NCBI GenBank assembly: GCA_947632175.1
Contig: CANROC010000002.1
Span: 1 to 64,000, forward strand
Origin: an uncultured Oscillospiraceae bacterium
GTDB taxonomy: Bacteria; Bacillota; Clostridia; Oscillospirales; Oscillospiraceae
Direction of reading: 5' to 3'
Length of the DNA: 64,000 nucleotides
A program made the translations under genes and the position numbers. The notes under the pieces were generated by a model. That model did not search any database and had not been told where the DNA came from. It saw only the letters and a program-made list of their open reading frames with translations. Shown one piece after another: positions 44,631 to 52,357 of the stretch (the first letter of the stretch is position 1; every line of letters starts with the position of its first letter).

Positions 44631-45590
44631 TTATGGGATGAAAGTCATGATGATGAGGGCAAGGCAGGAGAGGATGAAGAGGATCATCCCCACGTTGAGG
44701 ACGACGCTGGTGAAGCGCTCACTCCCCTGCAGTTCGTTGGGCTCCGGCTCAAAGGTGGTCTTGCGGAAGCGGACGAAGAACATGACGGCGCCGCAGATGA
44801 CCAGGCCCAGGAGGATGAGGGAGTAGATCATCAGGGGCATGAGGGCCCGGAACTGGCGCATCACGGCCTCCACATCCGTCACGTACACCTGATCCAGGGC
44901 CTCCAGGTCCACCTTCTCCAGGAGCGTGGGGGCCACGTAGCCGCCCAGGAAGTTGATGAGCATGTGGAGGGTGGCGCTGTAGCGCAGGCGGCCGGTCTTC
45001 AAATAGAGGTTGCCGAAGACGAGGCCCAGGGCGAAGGCGTAGAAGAACTGGCTCAGGTTCCCGTGGGCCAGGCCGAAGATCAGGGCCGAGGTCACCACGG
45101 CGACCTTCCCGCCGTAGACGTGCATCCGGTCGATGAGCTGTTTGCGGAAGAGGTACTCCTCGATGAGGGGGGCCAGGATCACCATGACCAGGATGCGCAG
45201 CCAGACGTAGCCGTTCTCCACGTAGGTGTCCAGGGGGTTCTCCGGCGTGGAGCCCACCAGGGCCCCGGTGATACGGATGATGATGGTGCCGATGATGTTC
45301 CCCAGGTACATGAGAAAGAAGCAGATGACGGTGGAGGCGATAAGGTCGCCGGAACGGATGCTGCGCTTCTCCACCGGCGTGGCCGGGGCCTTTTTCATCA
45401 CCAGGATGCCCAGGGGGATGGCCACCAGGTACATGGGGGCGAAGGTGTAGACCCACAAAAGCCAACCCGGCTCCCCACCCTCGGGGTAGAGCCAGGCCAC
45501 GAGGAGCATGGTCAGGAACTGGACGGCGGTGCTGACCACCAGCACCGTGACCATACCCAGGCCAAGCCAGGAAAACTGTTTTTTAGCCAA
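44631..45590 (-). CDS. CPBP-family intramembrane metalloprotease
   Basis: 319 residues with about eight transmembrane helices. The CPBP/CAAX protease motifs are all present: EEYLFRKQLIDR (motif 1, EExxxR), FGLAHGNLSQFFYAFALGL (motif 2, FxxxH) and HMLINFLGG (motif 3, HxxxN). Members cleave prenylated or bacteriocin-related substrates, or act in bacteriocin self-immunity; the substrate here is unknown. TTAGAGGTGACAGCC (GAGGTG) lies before the start. It sits beside the TTATGTNAAC cluster. Confidence 0.88.
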   Translation of the reverse strand: MAKKQFSWLGLGMVTVLVVSTAVQFLTMLLVAWLYPEGGEPGWLLWVYTFAPMYLVAIPLGILVMKKAPATPVEKRSIRSGDLIASTVICFFLMYLGNIIGTIIIRITGALVGSTPENPLDTYVENGYVWLRILVMVILAPLIEEYLFRKQLIDRMHVYGGKVAVVTSALIFGLAHGNLSQFFYAFALGLVFGNLYLKTGRLRYSATLHMLINFLGGYVAPTLLEKVDLEALDQVYVTDVEAVMRQFRALMPLMIYSLILLGLVICGAVMFFVRFRKTTFEPEPNELQGSERFTSVVLNVGMILFILSCLALIIMTFIP

Positions 45591-45641
45591 CGGCTGTCAC
45601 CTCTTTAAAAAGTAACGTTAGAAAGGTCCGGAAAAGCGCTG

Positions 45642-46199
45642 TCATGGAAGGCGGTAGGCGGCGATGCCCTCCTCGAAAATGTCCCCGCCGTGGCAGTCGA
45701 TGCCCACGATGAGGGGCATTTTCGTGACCTCAAGGCGCTTGACGGACTCGCATCCCAGCTCCGGGAAGGCGATCTCCTCCATGGAGCGGATGGACCGGGC
45801 GATGAGGGCTCCCGCGCCGCCCACGGCGCACAGGTAGACCGCGCCGTTGCGTTTGATGGCGTCCTTCACCGCGCGGTTTCTCAGACCCTTGCCGATCATG
45901 CCGGCCAGCCCAAGGTCCAGAAGGCGGGGGGTGAAGCCGTCCATGCGGCTGGAGGTGGTGGGGCCGCAGGCGCCGGTGGGCATCCCGTCGTGCCCCGGCG
46001 TGGGGCCGGCGTAGTAGATGACCGCGCCCTCCAGGGGGAAAGGCGTGGGCTCCCCCGCGTCCAGGAGACGGAAGATGGCCATGTGGGCCTGGTCCCGGGA
46101 GGTGTAGATCGTGCCGGAGAGGAGGACCCGGTCCCCCGCGCGCATCTGGGGGGCGATCCTTTTCAGCTCCCCGGCGTCGATGTCAAAGACTCTCTGCAT
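45642..46199 (-). CDS. Fumarate hydratase class I, beta subunit (C-terminal domain)
   Basis: 185 residues, the size of a stand-alone beta chain. Family signatures: LSGTIYTSRDQAHMAI, YYAGPTPG, CGPTTSSRMDGFTPRLLD, MIGKGLRNRAVKDAI and KMPLIVGIDCHGGDIFEEG. In two-subunit 4Fe-4S fumarases or tartrate dehydratases the beta chain completes the active site. The alpha chain, which holds the Fe-S cluster, is not in the window, so the gene stands alone here. ATG 46199 follows GGAGGCACAGG and overlaps the end of the coiled-coil gene by 17 bp. The longer frame upstream is a shadow. Confidence 0.88.
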   Translation of the reverse strand: MQRVFDIDAGELKRIAPQMRAGDRVLLSGTIYTSRDQAHMAIFRLLDAGEPTPFPLEGAVIYYAGPTPGHDGMPTGACGPTTSSRMDGFTPRLLDLGLAGMIGKGLRNRAVKDAIKRNGAVYLCAVGGAGALIARSIRSMEEIAFPELGCESVKRLEVTKMPLIVGIDCHGGDIFEEGIAAYRLP

Positions 46200-46665
46200 C
46201 CTGTGCCTCCGCGCCAGTGAGGGGCATGATGTCCAGCTCCGTATCCAAGGCCTCGAGGCGCTCCTCCCCCTCCTGCAGGGCCGCCTGCAGCTCGCCGAGC
46301 TTTCCCGCAAGGGACATAAGGCTCGCGGCGGTCTCGCCGGCGCTCTGGCGGACGTCCCCGGCCAGGGCCTGATAGGCGTCCCGGATCTCGGCCAGGGCGG
46401 CGTGGGCGTTCCGGAGGACCTCCTCCACGCGGGCGCGCACCAGTGCCTCCTGGTCGGGAAGCGCGGGGGTCGCGCACGGGGCGTCCTCTCCCCCGGAAAG
46501 CTCCGCCAGGCGGTCCTCCAGGGCCTCCACCTTGCCGCGCAAGGCGCCGTTTTCCCGCTTGAGGTCGTTGCGCTCCTTGGCCAGCGACTCGATGTACCCG
46601 ATGACGTCCTGCCTGTTGAACCCGCCGAAGACACGGCTTTTGAAGTTGCCCTTCTCCTGTTCCAA
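46183..46665 (-). CDS. DivIVA-like coiled-coil protein
   Basis: 160 residues from a TTG at 46665. The N-terminus KSRVFGGFNRQDVIGYIESL matches the DivIVA-type membrane-curvature-binding start, and ERNDLKRENGALRGKVEALE continues as a coiled coil; a second helical stretch spans about 85-150. A possible role in division or cell-pole organisation is inferred. TTG 46665 is preferred because it follows AAAGGACGG; the upstream TTG at 46719 would lie inside the promoter at 46701-46729. The gene is followed directly by the fumarase beta gene, an odd pairing. Confidence 0.75.
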   Translation of the reverse strand: MEQEKGNFKSRVFGGFNRQDVIGYIESLAKERNDLKRENGALRGKVEALEDRLAELSGGEDAPCATPALPDQEALVRARVEEVLRNAHAALAEIRDAYQALAGDVRQSAGETAASLMSLAGKLGELQAALQEGEERLEALDTELDIMPLTGAEAQDAESL

Positions 46666-46700
46666 GCCAAAACACCGTCCTTTGTCCGCATTCTGAGGGT

Positions 46701-46729
46701 ATTTTATCACATTCGTCAAAATAATACAA
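46701..46729 (-). promoter_or_regulatory. Sigma-A promoter of the coiled-coil/fumarase beta pair
   Basis: TTGTAT (46724-46729), 17 bp, TAAAAT (46701-46706) on the minus strand; it supports the downstream TTG start. Confidence 0.6.
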
Positions 46730-46784
46730 CCGGAAGTGTGGGGATGGGGTGAAAAAAGTTCGTAACCATTCTAGACGCATGCGC

Positions 46785-46813
46785 TTGAAAAAATGACGCG
46801 GTTCGGGTATAGT
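46785..46813 (+). promoter_or_regulatory. Sigma-A promoter of the flavin reductase gene
   Basis: TTGAAA (46785-46790), 17 bp, TATAGT (46808-46813). Confidence 0.65.
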
Positions 46814-46863
46814 ATAGCTGACGGGACTTGAAAAAGTCAAGCGGAATGAAAAGGAGTGTTTTT

Positions 46864-47436
46864 ATGAAGAAAGATCTGGGCGTGAAGCCGTATCTTTTCC
46901 CGATGCCCACGTATATGATCGGGACGTACAACGAGGACGGGAGCGTAGACGTGATGATGATGGCCTGGGGCGGGATCTGCGCCGAAGACATGGTGGCGCT
47001 GAACCTGGAGGCCGATCACAAGACGGTGGCCAACCTGAAATCCCGCGGGGCGTTCACGCTGGCCGTGCCGGGGACGGATACGCTGGAGGCGTCGGATTTT
47101 TTGGGCATCGCCTCGTCCAACAAGATGGCGGACAAATTCGCGCGCACCGGGCTCCACGCGGTGAAGAGCGGCCGGGTGGACGCGCCGGTCATCGAGGAGT
47201 ATCCCCTGACGCTGGAATGTACCGTGGAGCGGATGGAGGACGAGCCCTACGGCCTGCGGGTGCTGGGGCGGATCGTAAACGTGCTGGCGGACGAGGACGT
47301 TCTGGACGAGAAAGGCCGCGTGGACGCGGGGAAGCTCCGCGCCTTCGCCTTCGACCAGATGCGCAACGGCTACTACGCCATGGGCGATGAGATTGGAAAG
47401 GCATGGCACGCCGGCGCGGGGATGATGAAAGGGTAA
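46864..47436 (+). CDS. Flavin reductase-like / flavoredoxin protein
   Basis: 190 residues. It belongs to the FMN-binding split-barrel flavin reductase family (flavoredoxin type): PYLFPMPTYMIGTYNEDGSV, NLEADHKTVANLKSRGAFTL and DFLGIASSNKMADKFARTGL are typical. ATG 46864 follows AAAGGAG 8 bp upstream; the in-frame starts before it (46828, 46846) have no ribosome site. It would move electrons to or from free FMN. Single gene with a strong terminator. Confidence 0.88.
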   Translation: MKKDLGVKPYLFPMPTYMIGTYNEDGSVDVMMMAWGGICAEDMVALNLEADHKTVANLKSRGAFTLAVPGTDTLEASDFLGIASSNKMADKFARTGLHAVKSGRVDAPVIEEYPLTLECTVERMEDEPYGLRVLGRIVNVLADEDVLDEKGRVDAGKLRAFAFDQMRNGYYAMGDEIGKAWHAGAGMMKG

Positions 47437-47523
47437 CAGCGCCGGACCTTTGGCCCTGTCCTTCATAAACGGAAAAAAGTGTCCCAATGTGACGTTGTGT
47501 TTCCGGACAAAAGCATGAAAACT

Positions 47524-47572
47524 AGGCCGTTGACTTTTTCACCGGGGAACCGGTGCGTCAACGGTCTTTTTC
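47524..47572 (+). terminator. Rho-independent terminator of the flavin reductase gene
   Basis: GGCCGTTGAC and GTCAACGGTC arms followed by TTTTTCC; an inner CACCGG...CCGGTG pair lengthens the stem. Confidence 0.75.
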
Positions 47573-47611
47573 CGGTGTTCAGTTGTGGCGTGCAGCGCAG
47601 TAAGCAGAAAA

Positions 47612-48082
47612 TTATCGGTCAAAGCGATAATACTTGAAGTCGCCCTTTTCTTCTATGTACTTGAAACCGATTTTTTCAAGAACGTGCTGGCTTCGTGTAT
47701 TCTTGATAACGGTATCCGCATTTACAGCGTTCATTCCCAGCGTGTCAAAAGCATATTTCAACGCCAGCTTTTCTGCCGCCGTTCCATAGCCATGCCCTTT
47801 TACAGAGTCATTTTGCAGGTGAATACTCAACGTACATTCCTTGCGTTCCCGGTCTATCTGCTTTAGTTGAAGTTCACCTATTGGCTTGCTGTCTTTCATA
47901 ATCGCAAACAAAACACGGGACGGGGATTGCCTGGAGTCAAAATATCTATCTACTACCGCCTCGTTGTAGTGATAGGGTTCAAATTTATCCATGTCCATAT
48001 ATATGGCAGGGTCATTTTTCCAGTCCCTATATAATTCTTGACAAAGCTCCCTCGTCATAATGCAGAGAGATATTTCTTCCAT
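47612..48082 (-). CDS. GNAT N-acetyltransferase (RimJ/RimL-like)
   Basis: 156 residues. The acetyl-CoA-binding region is KGHGYGTAAEKLALKYAFDT (R/QxxGxG/A loop written GHGYGTA), followed by NADTVIKNTRSQHVLEKIGF, the usual end of a GNAT fold. IGELQLKQIDRERKECTLSI is the central beta-hairpin. It would acetylate an amine, such as a protein terminus, but the substrate is unknown. The region from 47600 to about 48720 is clearly poorer in G+C than its surroundings, which fits a recent arrival. AGGAGCG lies before the ATG. Confidence 0.85.
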   Translation of the reverse strand: MEEISLCIMTRELCQELYRDWKNDPAIYMDMDKFEPYHYNEAVVDRYFDSRQSPSRVLFAIMKDSKPIGELQLKQIDRERKECTLSIHLQNDSVKGHGYGTAAEKLALKYAFDTLGMNAVNADTVIKNTRSQHVLEKIGFKYIEEKGDFKYYRFDR

Positions 48083-48247
48083 ATAAGGACGCTCCTAACT
48101 TTAAATTTTCTATTTTAGACTTGTCGAAAAGGTAAAGACGCAAAGCACCATTTTCTGTTCGCAAGTACACCGGGGACAGTCGCGCGAGCGTGCGAAAGGC
48201 GCCCTTTAGTTTCTAAAGAGTTTTGCAACGTCTCGATAAACTTGAAT

Positions 48248-48673
48248 TTATTGTGCTGATGAATTTAATATTTCCGACAACCTATCATAATCAAAATCAT
48301 TCATAACAACACAATTTCCCAATTTCGATGTTTCATCGGCTGTTATTATTGTTCCGTCATCCCAAAGCGTGATCCACCACGTTGTGACCGTTTCCTCGCC
48401 TGAGTAAAAGGTCAGCACAAAGCATTCTGGCGCCATCGGGCGGCCTGTTTCCTTTATCTGGATGGTGTTGTGCATCAGCACGATTTCATCAACAGTTTCT
48501 TCATTGGTGATTGTTGCCTCCACATACACACCATCCTCAGTCTCATGTGAAATAGCTACTCGGTCTGCTTCTATCTGCTTGAAGGTGTTTTCTTCTGCGT
48601 TTTCTGATTTGCATGCTGATAACGCCAGACATAGACAGAGCAAAGCGCCAAAAACACATATTTTCTTTTTCAT
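48248..48673 (-). CDS. Small lipoprotein of unknown function
   Basis: 141 residues from ATG 48673. The lipobox LALSACKSE is near residue 20. The remainder is a beta-rich domain (HETEDGVYVEATITNEETVD, then EIVLMHNTIQIKETGR and ETVTTWWITLWDDGTI). GGAGG lies 6 bp before this ATG and only 3 bp before the ATG at 48676, so the second is preferred. It lies in the AT-rich patch with the GNAT gene; 165 bp between the two hold nothing visible. Function unknown. Confidence 0.7.
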   Translation of the reverse strand: MKKKICVFGALLCLCLALSACKSENAEENTFKQIEADRVAISHETEDGVYVEATITNEETVDEIVLMHNTIQIKETGRPMAPECFVLTFYSGEETVTTWWITLWDDGTIITADETSKLGNCVVMNDFDYDRLSEILNSSAQ

Positions 48674-48727
48674 CATAAACCTCCGCAAATCCCGATTAGT
48701 CTTACAGTTGACCACTCAACAATTAAC

Positions 48728-48736
48728 ATTATACCA
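48728..48736 (-). promoter_or_regulatory. Extended -10 promoter of the small lipoprotein
   Basis: TGGTATAAT on the minus strand; no good -35 box. A GTTGA-CCAC-TCAAC inverted repeat (48707-48720) follows in the leader. Confidence 0.5.
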
Positions 48737-48804
48737 CTCAAATGTGAAGAAATCTACCGTCCTTAAAATCGAATTATTCAGAGAAAACTTTGTCTGTGCA
48801 TAAT

Positions 48805-48845
48805 AGGAAACGCTCCGGCGATTTTGTCCTCGTCCGGAGCGTTCC
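48805..48845 (-). terminator. Stem-loop after the alpha/beta hydrolase gene
   Basis: GGAACGCTCCGG and CCGGAGCGTTTCC arms (minus strand) around a 15-base loop; a short T run only. Confidence 0.5.
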
Positions 48846-48895
48846 TATTTGCTGTTCAGGCTTGTCTTCATGACAAGCTCAAACGATATGAGTTC

Positions 48896-49885
48896 TTATT
48901 TGAGATAGGTTTGGAAGAAGTCTGTGAGCCTGTTGAAGGGGATGGCATGCTTCCCTCCGCCGTCGTAGAGGTCGGTGTGGACGGCGTCGGGGATGAGGAG
49001 GAGCTCCTTGTTGGCGGCATACGGGTTGTCCTTGACCATGGCGGCGTAGGCGTCCCTGGAGAAGTAACAGGAGTGGGCCTTTTCGCCGTGGACGATGAGG
49101 ACGGCGGATCTTATTTCGTTGGAGTAGCACAAGATCGGCTGGTTCAGGAAGCTCATACAGCCGATAACGTTCCAGCCGCCGTTGGAGTTGAGGCTGCGGG
49201 GGTGGTAGCCCCGGGGGGTCTTGTAGTAGTCGTAATAGTCCTTCACGAAGAAGGGCGCGTCCTCCGGCAGGGGGTCCACCACTCCCCCGCCCAGGGCATA
49301 GGAGCCGGCCTTGAAGTCCGCGAGGCGCTGGGCGTTCAGGGCCTTTTTCTTCTCAAAACGGGCCTCCTCGGAGTCCTCCGCGTCAAAGTAGCCCTTGGCG
49401 TTGACGCGGGCCATGTCGTACATGGTCATGGCCGCCGTGGCCTTGACGCGGGTATCCAGCGCGGCGGTGTTGAGGGCCAGGCCGCCCCAGCCGCAGATAC
49501 CGATGATGCCGATCTTGTCAGGGTCCACGTTCTCCTGGACCGAGAGGAAGTCCACAGCGGCCTGGAAGTCCTCGGTGTTGATGTCCGGGGAGGCCATATA
49601 GCGGGGCGTGCCGCCGCTCTCGCCGGTGAAGGACGGGTCGAAGGCCAGGGTGAGGAAGCCCCGCTCGGCCATGGTCTGGGCGTAGAGGCCGGACGCCTGC
49701 TCCTTCACCGCGCCGAAGGGGCCGCAGACGGCGATAGCGGCCAGCTTCCCGCTGGCGTCCTTGGGTGTGTACATATCCGCCGCCAGGGTGATGCCGTAGC
49801 GGTTGGGGAAGGTCACCTTTTTGTGCTCCACCGCGCCGCTTTGGGGAAAGGTCTTGTCCCAGGTGTCTTGAAGGTTCATATGCAC
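48896..49885 (-). CDS. Alpha/beta hydrolase (dienelactone hydrolase/YcjY-like)
   Basis: 329 residues. Strand-nucleophile motif IIGICGWGGLALNTAALD (about 136-153) places Cys where most relatives have Ser (GxSxG), as in dienelactone hydrolases. DGGGKHAIPF near the end holds the likely catalytic His, with an acid in the VLIVHGEKAHS region. The N-terminus VTFPNRYGITLAADMYTP is typical of this peptidase/esterase-like group. The substrate is unknown. GGAGCGG precedes ATG 49885. It is transcribed divergently from the LysR regulator, which likely controls it. Confidence 0.8.
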   Translation of the reverse strand: MHMNLQDTWDKTFPQSGAVEHKKVTFPNRYGITLAADMYTPKDASGKLAAIAVCGPFGAVKEQASGLYAQTMAERGFLTLAFDPSFTGESGGTPRYMASPDINTEDFQAAVDFLSVQENVDPDKIGIIGICGWGGLALNTAALDTRVKATAAMTMYDMARVNAKGYFDAEDSEEARFEKKKALNAQRLADFKAGSYALGGGVVDPLPEDAPFFVKDYYDYYKTPRGYHPRSLNSNGGWNVIGCMSFLNQPILCYSNEIRSAVLIVHGEKAHSCYFSRDAYAAMVKDNPYAANKELLLIPDAVHTDLYDGGGKHAIPFNRLTDFFQTYLK

Positions 49886-49919
49886 CGCTCCTTTTTCATA
49901 ATAGTTTCATTATAACGCC

Positions 49920-49948
49920 TTGACGGCCGGGGCGCTAATGGGTATAAT
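49920..49948 (+). promoter_or_regulatory. Sigma-A promoter of the LysR gene, overlapping the divergent hydrolase promoter
   Basis: TTGACG (49920-49925), 17 bp, TATAAT (49943-49948). On the minus strand a TATAAT lies at 49910-49915 for the hydrolase gene. The overlap fits LysR-type cross control. Confidence 0.65.
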
Positions 49949-49992
49949 TTATATCACGCTATTCGATTTTGGCATATCACGGAGGGGCGGCA

Positions 49993-50892
49993 ATGGAGAT
50001 AAGGACGCTTCGCTACTTTCTGGCGGTGGCGCGGGAGGAGAACATGACCCGCGCCGCCGAGACTTTGCACGTCTCACAGCCCACGCTGTCCAAGCAGATC
50101 CAGTCCCTGGAGGAGGAGCTGGGGAAGCGGCTCTTTATCCGGCACAGCTTTCGCATCGAGCTTACGGAGGAGGGGCGGCTTTTGCGCGAGCGCGCGGAGG
50201 ACCTTGTCTCCATGGCGGACAAGATCGCCGGGGAGTTTACGGCGCTGGACGACGTCACCGGCGGGGACGTATACCTGGGGTTAGCGGAATCCTATCAGAT
50301 CCGATATCTGGCGCGGGTCATCAAAGAGTTCAAGGAGATCTGCCCCGGCCTTCGCTGCCATGTCACCAGCGGGGACACGGAACAGGTCACGGAGAAGCTG
50401 GATAAGGGGATCCTGGACTTCGCCGTGCTGGCGGAGACGCCGGACACGGGAAAGTACAACTTCCTGCGCTTCCCCGAGGCGGACGTGTGGGGGCTGGTGG
50501 TCCCTCAAGACTCCCCTCTGGCGGCAAAGGAGGCCGTCAGCGCCGAGGACCTTGCGGGCCTGCCGCTTTTCTGCTCCGAGCAGAGCTGGCGGCGGGACCT
50601 CCCCGGCTGGTGCGGGGAGAAGATGGACGCTCTGCGGCTGGAGGGCTCTTTCCGGCTTTCCTACAACGCCTCGCTCTTCGTGCGGGAGGGGCTGGGGGTT
50701 CTGCTCACTCTGGACAGGCTCATCGACACAAGCCCCGAAAACGGCCTTGTGTTCCGACCCCTGACGCCCAGGCTGGAGGAGCGGCTTTATCTCATTTGGC
50801 GAAAGCGCCAGGTCTTCACTCCCATCGCCGAACGGCTGTTGGCGGCGCTGCGGGAGGGGCTCAAACCATCTTCGGAGGAGGAACAGGCATGA
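49993..50892 (+). CDS. LysR-family transcription regulator
   Basis: 299 residues from ATG 49993, which follows GGAGGGGCGGCA. The winged-helix domain is MEIRTLRYFLAVAREENMTR followed by AAETLHVSQPTLSKQIQSLE and EELGKRLFIRHSFRIELTEE, a textbook LysR start. The C-terminal co-inducer-binding domain begins near GGDVYLGLAESYQIRYLARV. It probably controls the divergent alpha/beta hydrolase and its own operon with the YitT-family gene, whose ATG overlaps the stop (ATGA). The inducer is unknown. Confidence 0.92.
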   Translation: MEIRTLRYFLAVAREENMTRAAETLHVSQPTLSKQIQSLEEELGKRLFIRHSFRIELTEEGRLLRERAEDLVSMADKIAGEFTALDDVTGGDVYLGLAESYQIRYLARVIKEFKEICPGLRCHVTSGDTEQVTEKLDKGILDFAVLAETPDTGKYNFLRFPEADVWGLVVPQDSPLAAKEAVSAEDLAGLPLFCSEQSWRRDLPGWCGEKMDALRLEGSFRLSYNASLFVREGLGVLLTLDRLIDTSPENGLVFRPLTPRLEERLYLIWRKRQVFTPIAERLLAALREGLKPSSEEEQA

Positions 50893-51800
50893 ACAAAACG
50901 ATCCAAAAGGAGCGGAGGAAAAAACGTTTGGAGGGACTGCGGGAGCTGCGGCCGGTGAATTTTCTCCTGCTGACGGCGGCCGGGGCGGTAAACGCTTTCG
51001 GCGTGTCCATGTTCCTCTTCCCGGTGAAGCTCTACGACAGCGGCATCTCGGGGCTGTCCATGCTGCTGGACCAGGTCACGCCGCCGGGGCTCACCTTGTC
51101 CGTGTTCCTGGTCCTGTTGAACTTCCCCATCTTCCTCTTTGGGCTCAAACGCCAGGGACTGCCCTTTACGGTCTACTCCCTCTATGCCGTGGGCATCTAC
51201 TCCCTGGGGTCGTACCTCATCCAGCACGTCCTGCCGGTGGATGTGAACTTCGTCTCTCCCCTGGCGGGCACGGACCTTCTCCTGTGCGCCGTCTTCGGCG
51301 GGGTCATCTCCGGCATCGGCAGCGGCCTCACCATCCGCTTCGGCGGGGCCATCGACGGCGTGGATGTGCTGTCGGTGATCTTCGCCGGGCGTATCGGCGT
51401 CTCCATCGGCACCTTCGTGATGGTCTTCAATACCCTGCTCTACATCGTCTGCGGCATCGTCATCCACAGCTGGATTTTGCCGCTTTACTCCATCGTCACC
51501 TATTTTGTGGGCTCCAAGACCGTGGATTTCCTGGTGGAGGGCTTCGACCGCTCCATGTGCGCCATGATCGTGACCACGAAGTCCAGGCAAATTTCGGCGG
51601 CCCTCAACGAGCAGTTCAAGGCCGGCGGCACCATCGTCAACGCCACTGGCGGCTACTCCGGCCGGGAGCGGCAGATCATCTATTTCATCGTCAACCACTT
51701 CCAGATAAACAAGCTCAAGAAGCTGGTCACCGACATCGACCAGAACGCCTTCATCTCATTGCAAAATGTGGCGGGAATCGTGAGGAGGGCGAGGGAGTGA
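50889..51800 (+). CDS. YitT-family membrane protein with DUF2179 domain
   Basis: 303 residues. Five or so transmembrane helices begin with NFLLLTAAGAVNAFGVSMFL; GISGLSMLLDQ and GGAIDGVDVLSVIFAGRIGV are family signatures. The C-terminal cytoplasmic DUF2179 domain (MIVTTKSRQISAALNEQFKA, then GTIVNATGGYSGRERQIIYF) resembles a ligand-binding module. Function unknown; some members affect envelope or virulence traits. ATG 50889 is 4 bp inside the LysR gene with GGAGGAGGAAC before it. The bidirectional terminator at 51802 ends it. Confidence 0.9.
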   Translation: MNKTIQKERRKKRLEGLRELRPVNFLLLTAAGAVNAFGVSMFLFPVKLYDSGISGLSMLLDQVTPPGLTLSVFLVLLNFPIFLFGLKRQGLPFTVYSLYAVGIYSLGSYLIQHVLPVDVNFVSPLAGTDLLLCAVFGGVISGIGSGLTIRFGGAIDGVDVLSVIFAGRIGVSIGTFVMVFNTLLYIVCGIVIHSWILPLYSIVTYFVGSKTVDFLVEGFDRSMCAMIVTTKSRQISAALNEQFKAGGTIVNATGGYSGRERQIIYFIVNHFQINKLKKLVTDIDQNAFISLQNVAGIVRRARE

Positions 51801-51801
51801 G

Positions 51802-51845
51802 AAAGCGCGTGACTTCCAGGAAACGGGAGGTCACGCGCTTTTTTA
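51802..51845. terminator. Bidirectional rho-independent terminator
   Basis: AAAGCGCGTGAC and GTCACGCGCTTT arms with T's after the second arm; the mirror strand also ends in TTTC. Shared by the convergent YitT and HxlR genes. Confidence 0.75.
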
Positions 51846-52175
51846 CGGTTCAAGGGTCGCCTTGTAGCTCTCGCCCCAGGCCTTCATGGCGTCCAGGATG
51901 GGGCGGAGGGTCTGCCCCAGCTCGGAAAGGGCGTATTCCACTCTTGGCGGGACCTCGGGGTAGACGGTGCGGGTGATGAGGCCGTCGGCCTCCATGGAGC
52001 GGAGGCTGTCGGTGAGCACCTTCTGGCTGACCCCCTCAAGACTGCGCTGGAGCTCGTTGAAGCGCCAGGGACGGTCCAGGAGATTGCGGATGATGAGGAG
52101 CTTCCACTTGTTGCCGATGAGCTGTACCGTAGTCGCCACGGGACACGCGGGCAGAAGCTCGGCCTTCGTTTTCAT
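51843..52175 (-). CDS. HxlR-family regulator facing the ACGX peptide locus
   Basis: 110 residues, the usual length. The winged-helix pattern is CPVATTVQLIGNKWKLLIIR, LLDRPWRFNELQRSLEGVSQ and KVLTDSLRSMEADGLITRTV, ending with PPRVEYALSELGQTLRPILD. An N-terminal Cys (LPACPVA) sits where redox- or thiol-sensing members carry one. It starts after GGGAGGCG with a promoter at 52214. The tandem GTGCGTAC repeats between its promoter and the ACGX promoter are likely binding sites for it (inference). Confidence 0.9.
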   Translation of the reverse strand: MKTKAELLPACPVATTVQLIGNKWKLLIIRNLLDRPWRFNELQRSLEGVSQKVLTDSLRSMEADGLITRTVYPEVPPRVEYALSELGQTLRPILDAMKAWGESYKATLEP

Positions 52176-52213
52176 AAAAACGCCTCCCGGATGAAAAATG
52201 GATGTTACATTCC

Positions 52214-52242
52214 ATTTTAATGTATGGCTTTTCTTCCGTCAA
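52214..52242 (-). promoter_or_regulatory. Sigma-A promoter of the HxlR gene
   Basis: TTGACG (52237-52242), 17 bp, TAAAAT (52214-52219) on the minus strand. Confidence 0.7.
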
Positions 52243-52250
52243 GTAGTTAC

Positions 52251-52283
52251 AAAAAGGTGCGTACCCCACAAAAAAGTGCGTAC
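52251..52283 (+). promoter_or_regulatory. Tandem AAAAA-G-GTGCGTAC repeats, probable HxlR operator
   Basis: Two copies of GTGCGTAC at 52257-52264 and 52276-52283, each preceded by a run of A's, 19 bp apart. The second ends directly at the -35 box of the ACGX promoter, and the first lies 14 bp from the -35 of the HxlR gene. Confidence 0.55.
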
Positions 52284-52312
52284 TTGCGCCTCCTTTCGGG
52301 CCGGTTTAGAAT
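52284..52312 (+). promoter_or_regulatory. Promoter of the ACGX peptide/radical SAM operon
   Basis: TTGCGC (52284-52289), 17 bp, TAGAAT (52307-52312), 45 bp before the peptide start. The weak -35 suggests regulation. Confidence 0.55.
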
Positions 52313-52357
52313 GGCAAATACAGGGGAAGCCCTGAATCCATCAAGGAGGCAAACAGT

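Noticed and set aside
46163-46840. Minus-strand frame overlapping the DivIVA-like gene
   Set aside because: Arg/Gly-rich shadow in another frame; the frame at 46183-46665 has a promoter, ribosome site and coiled-coil pattern.
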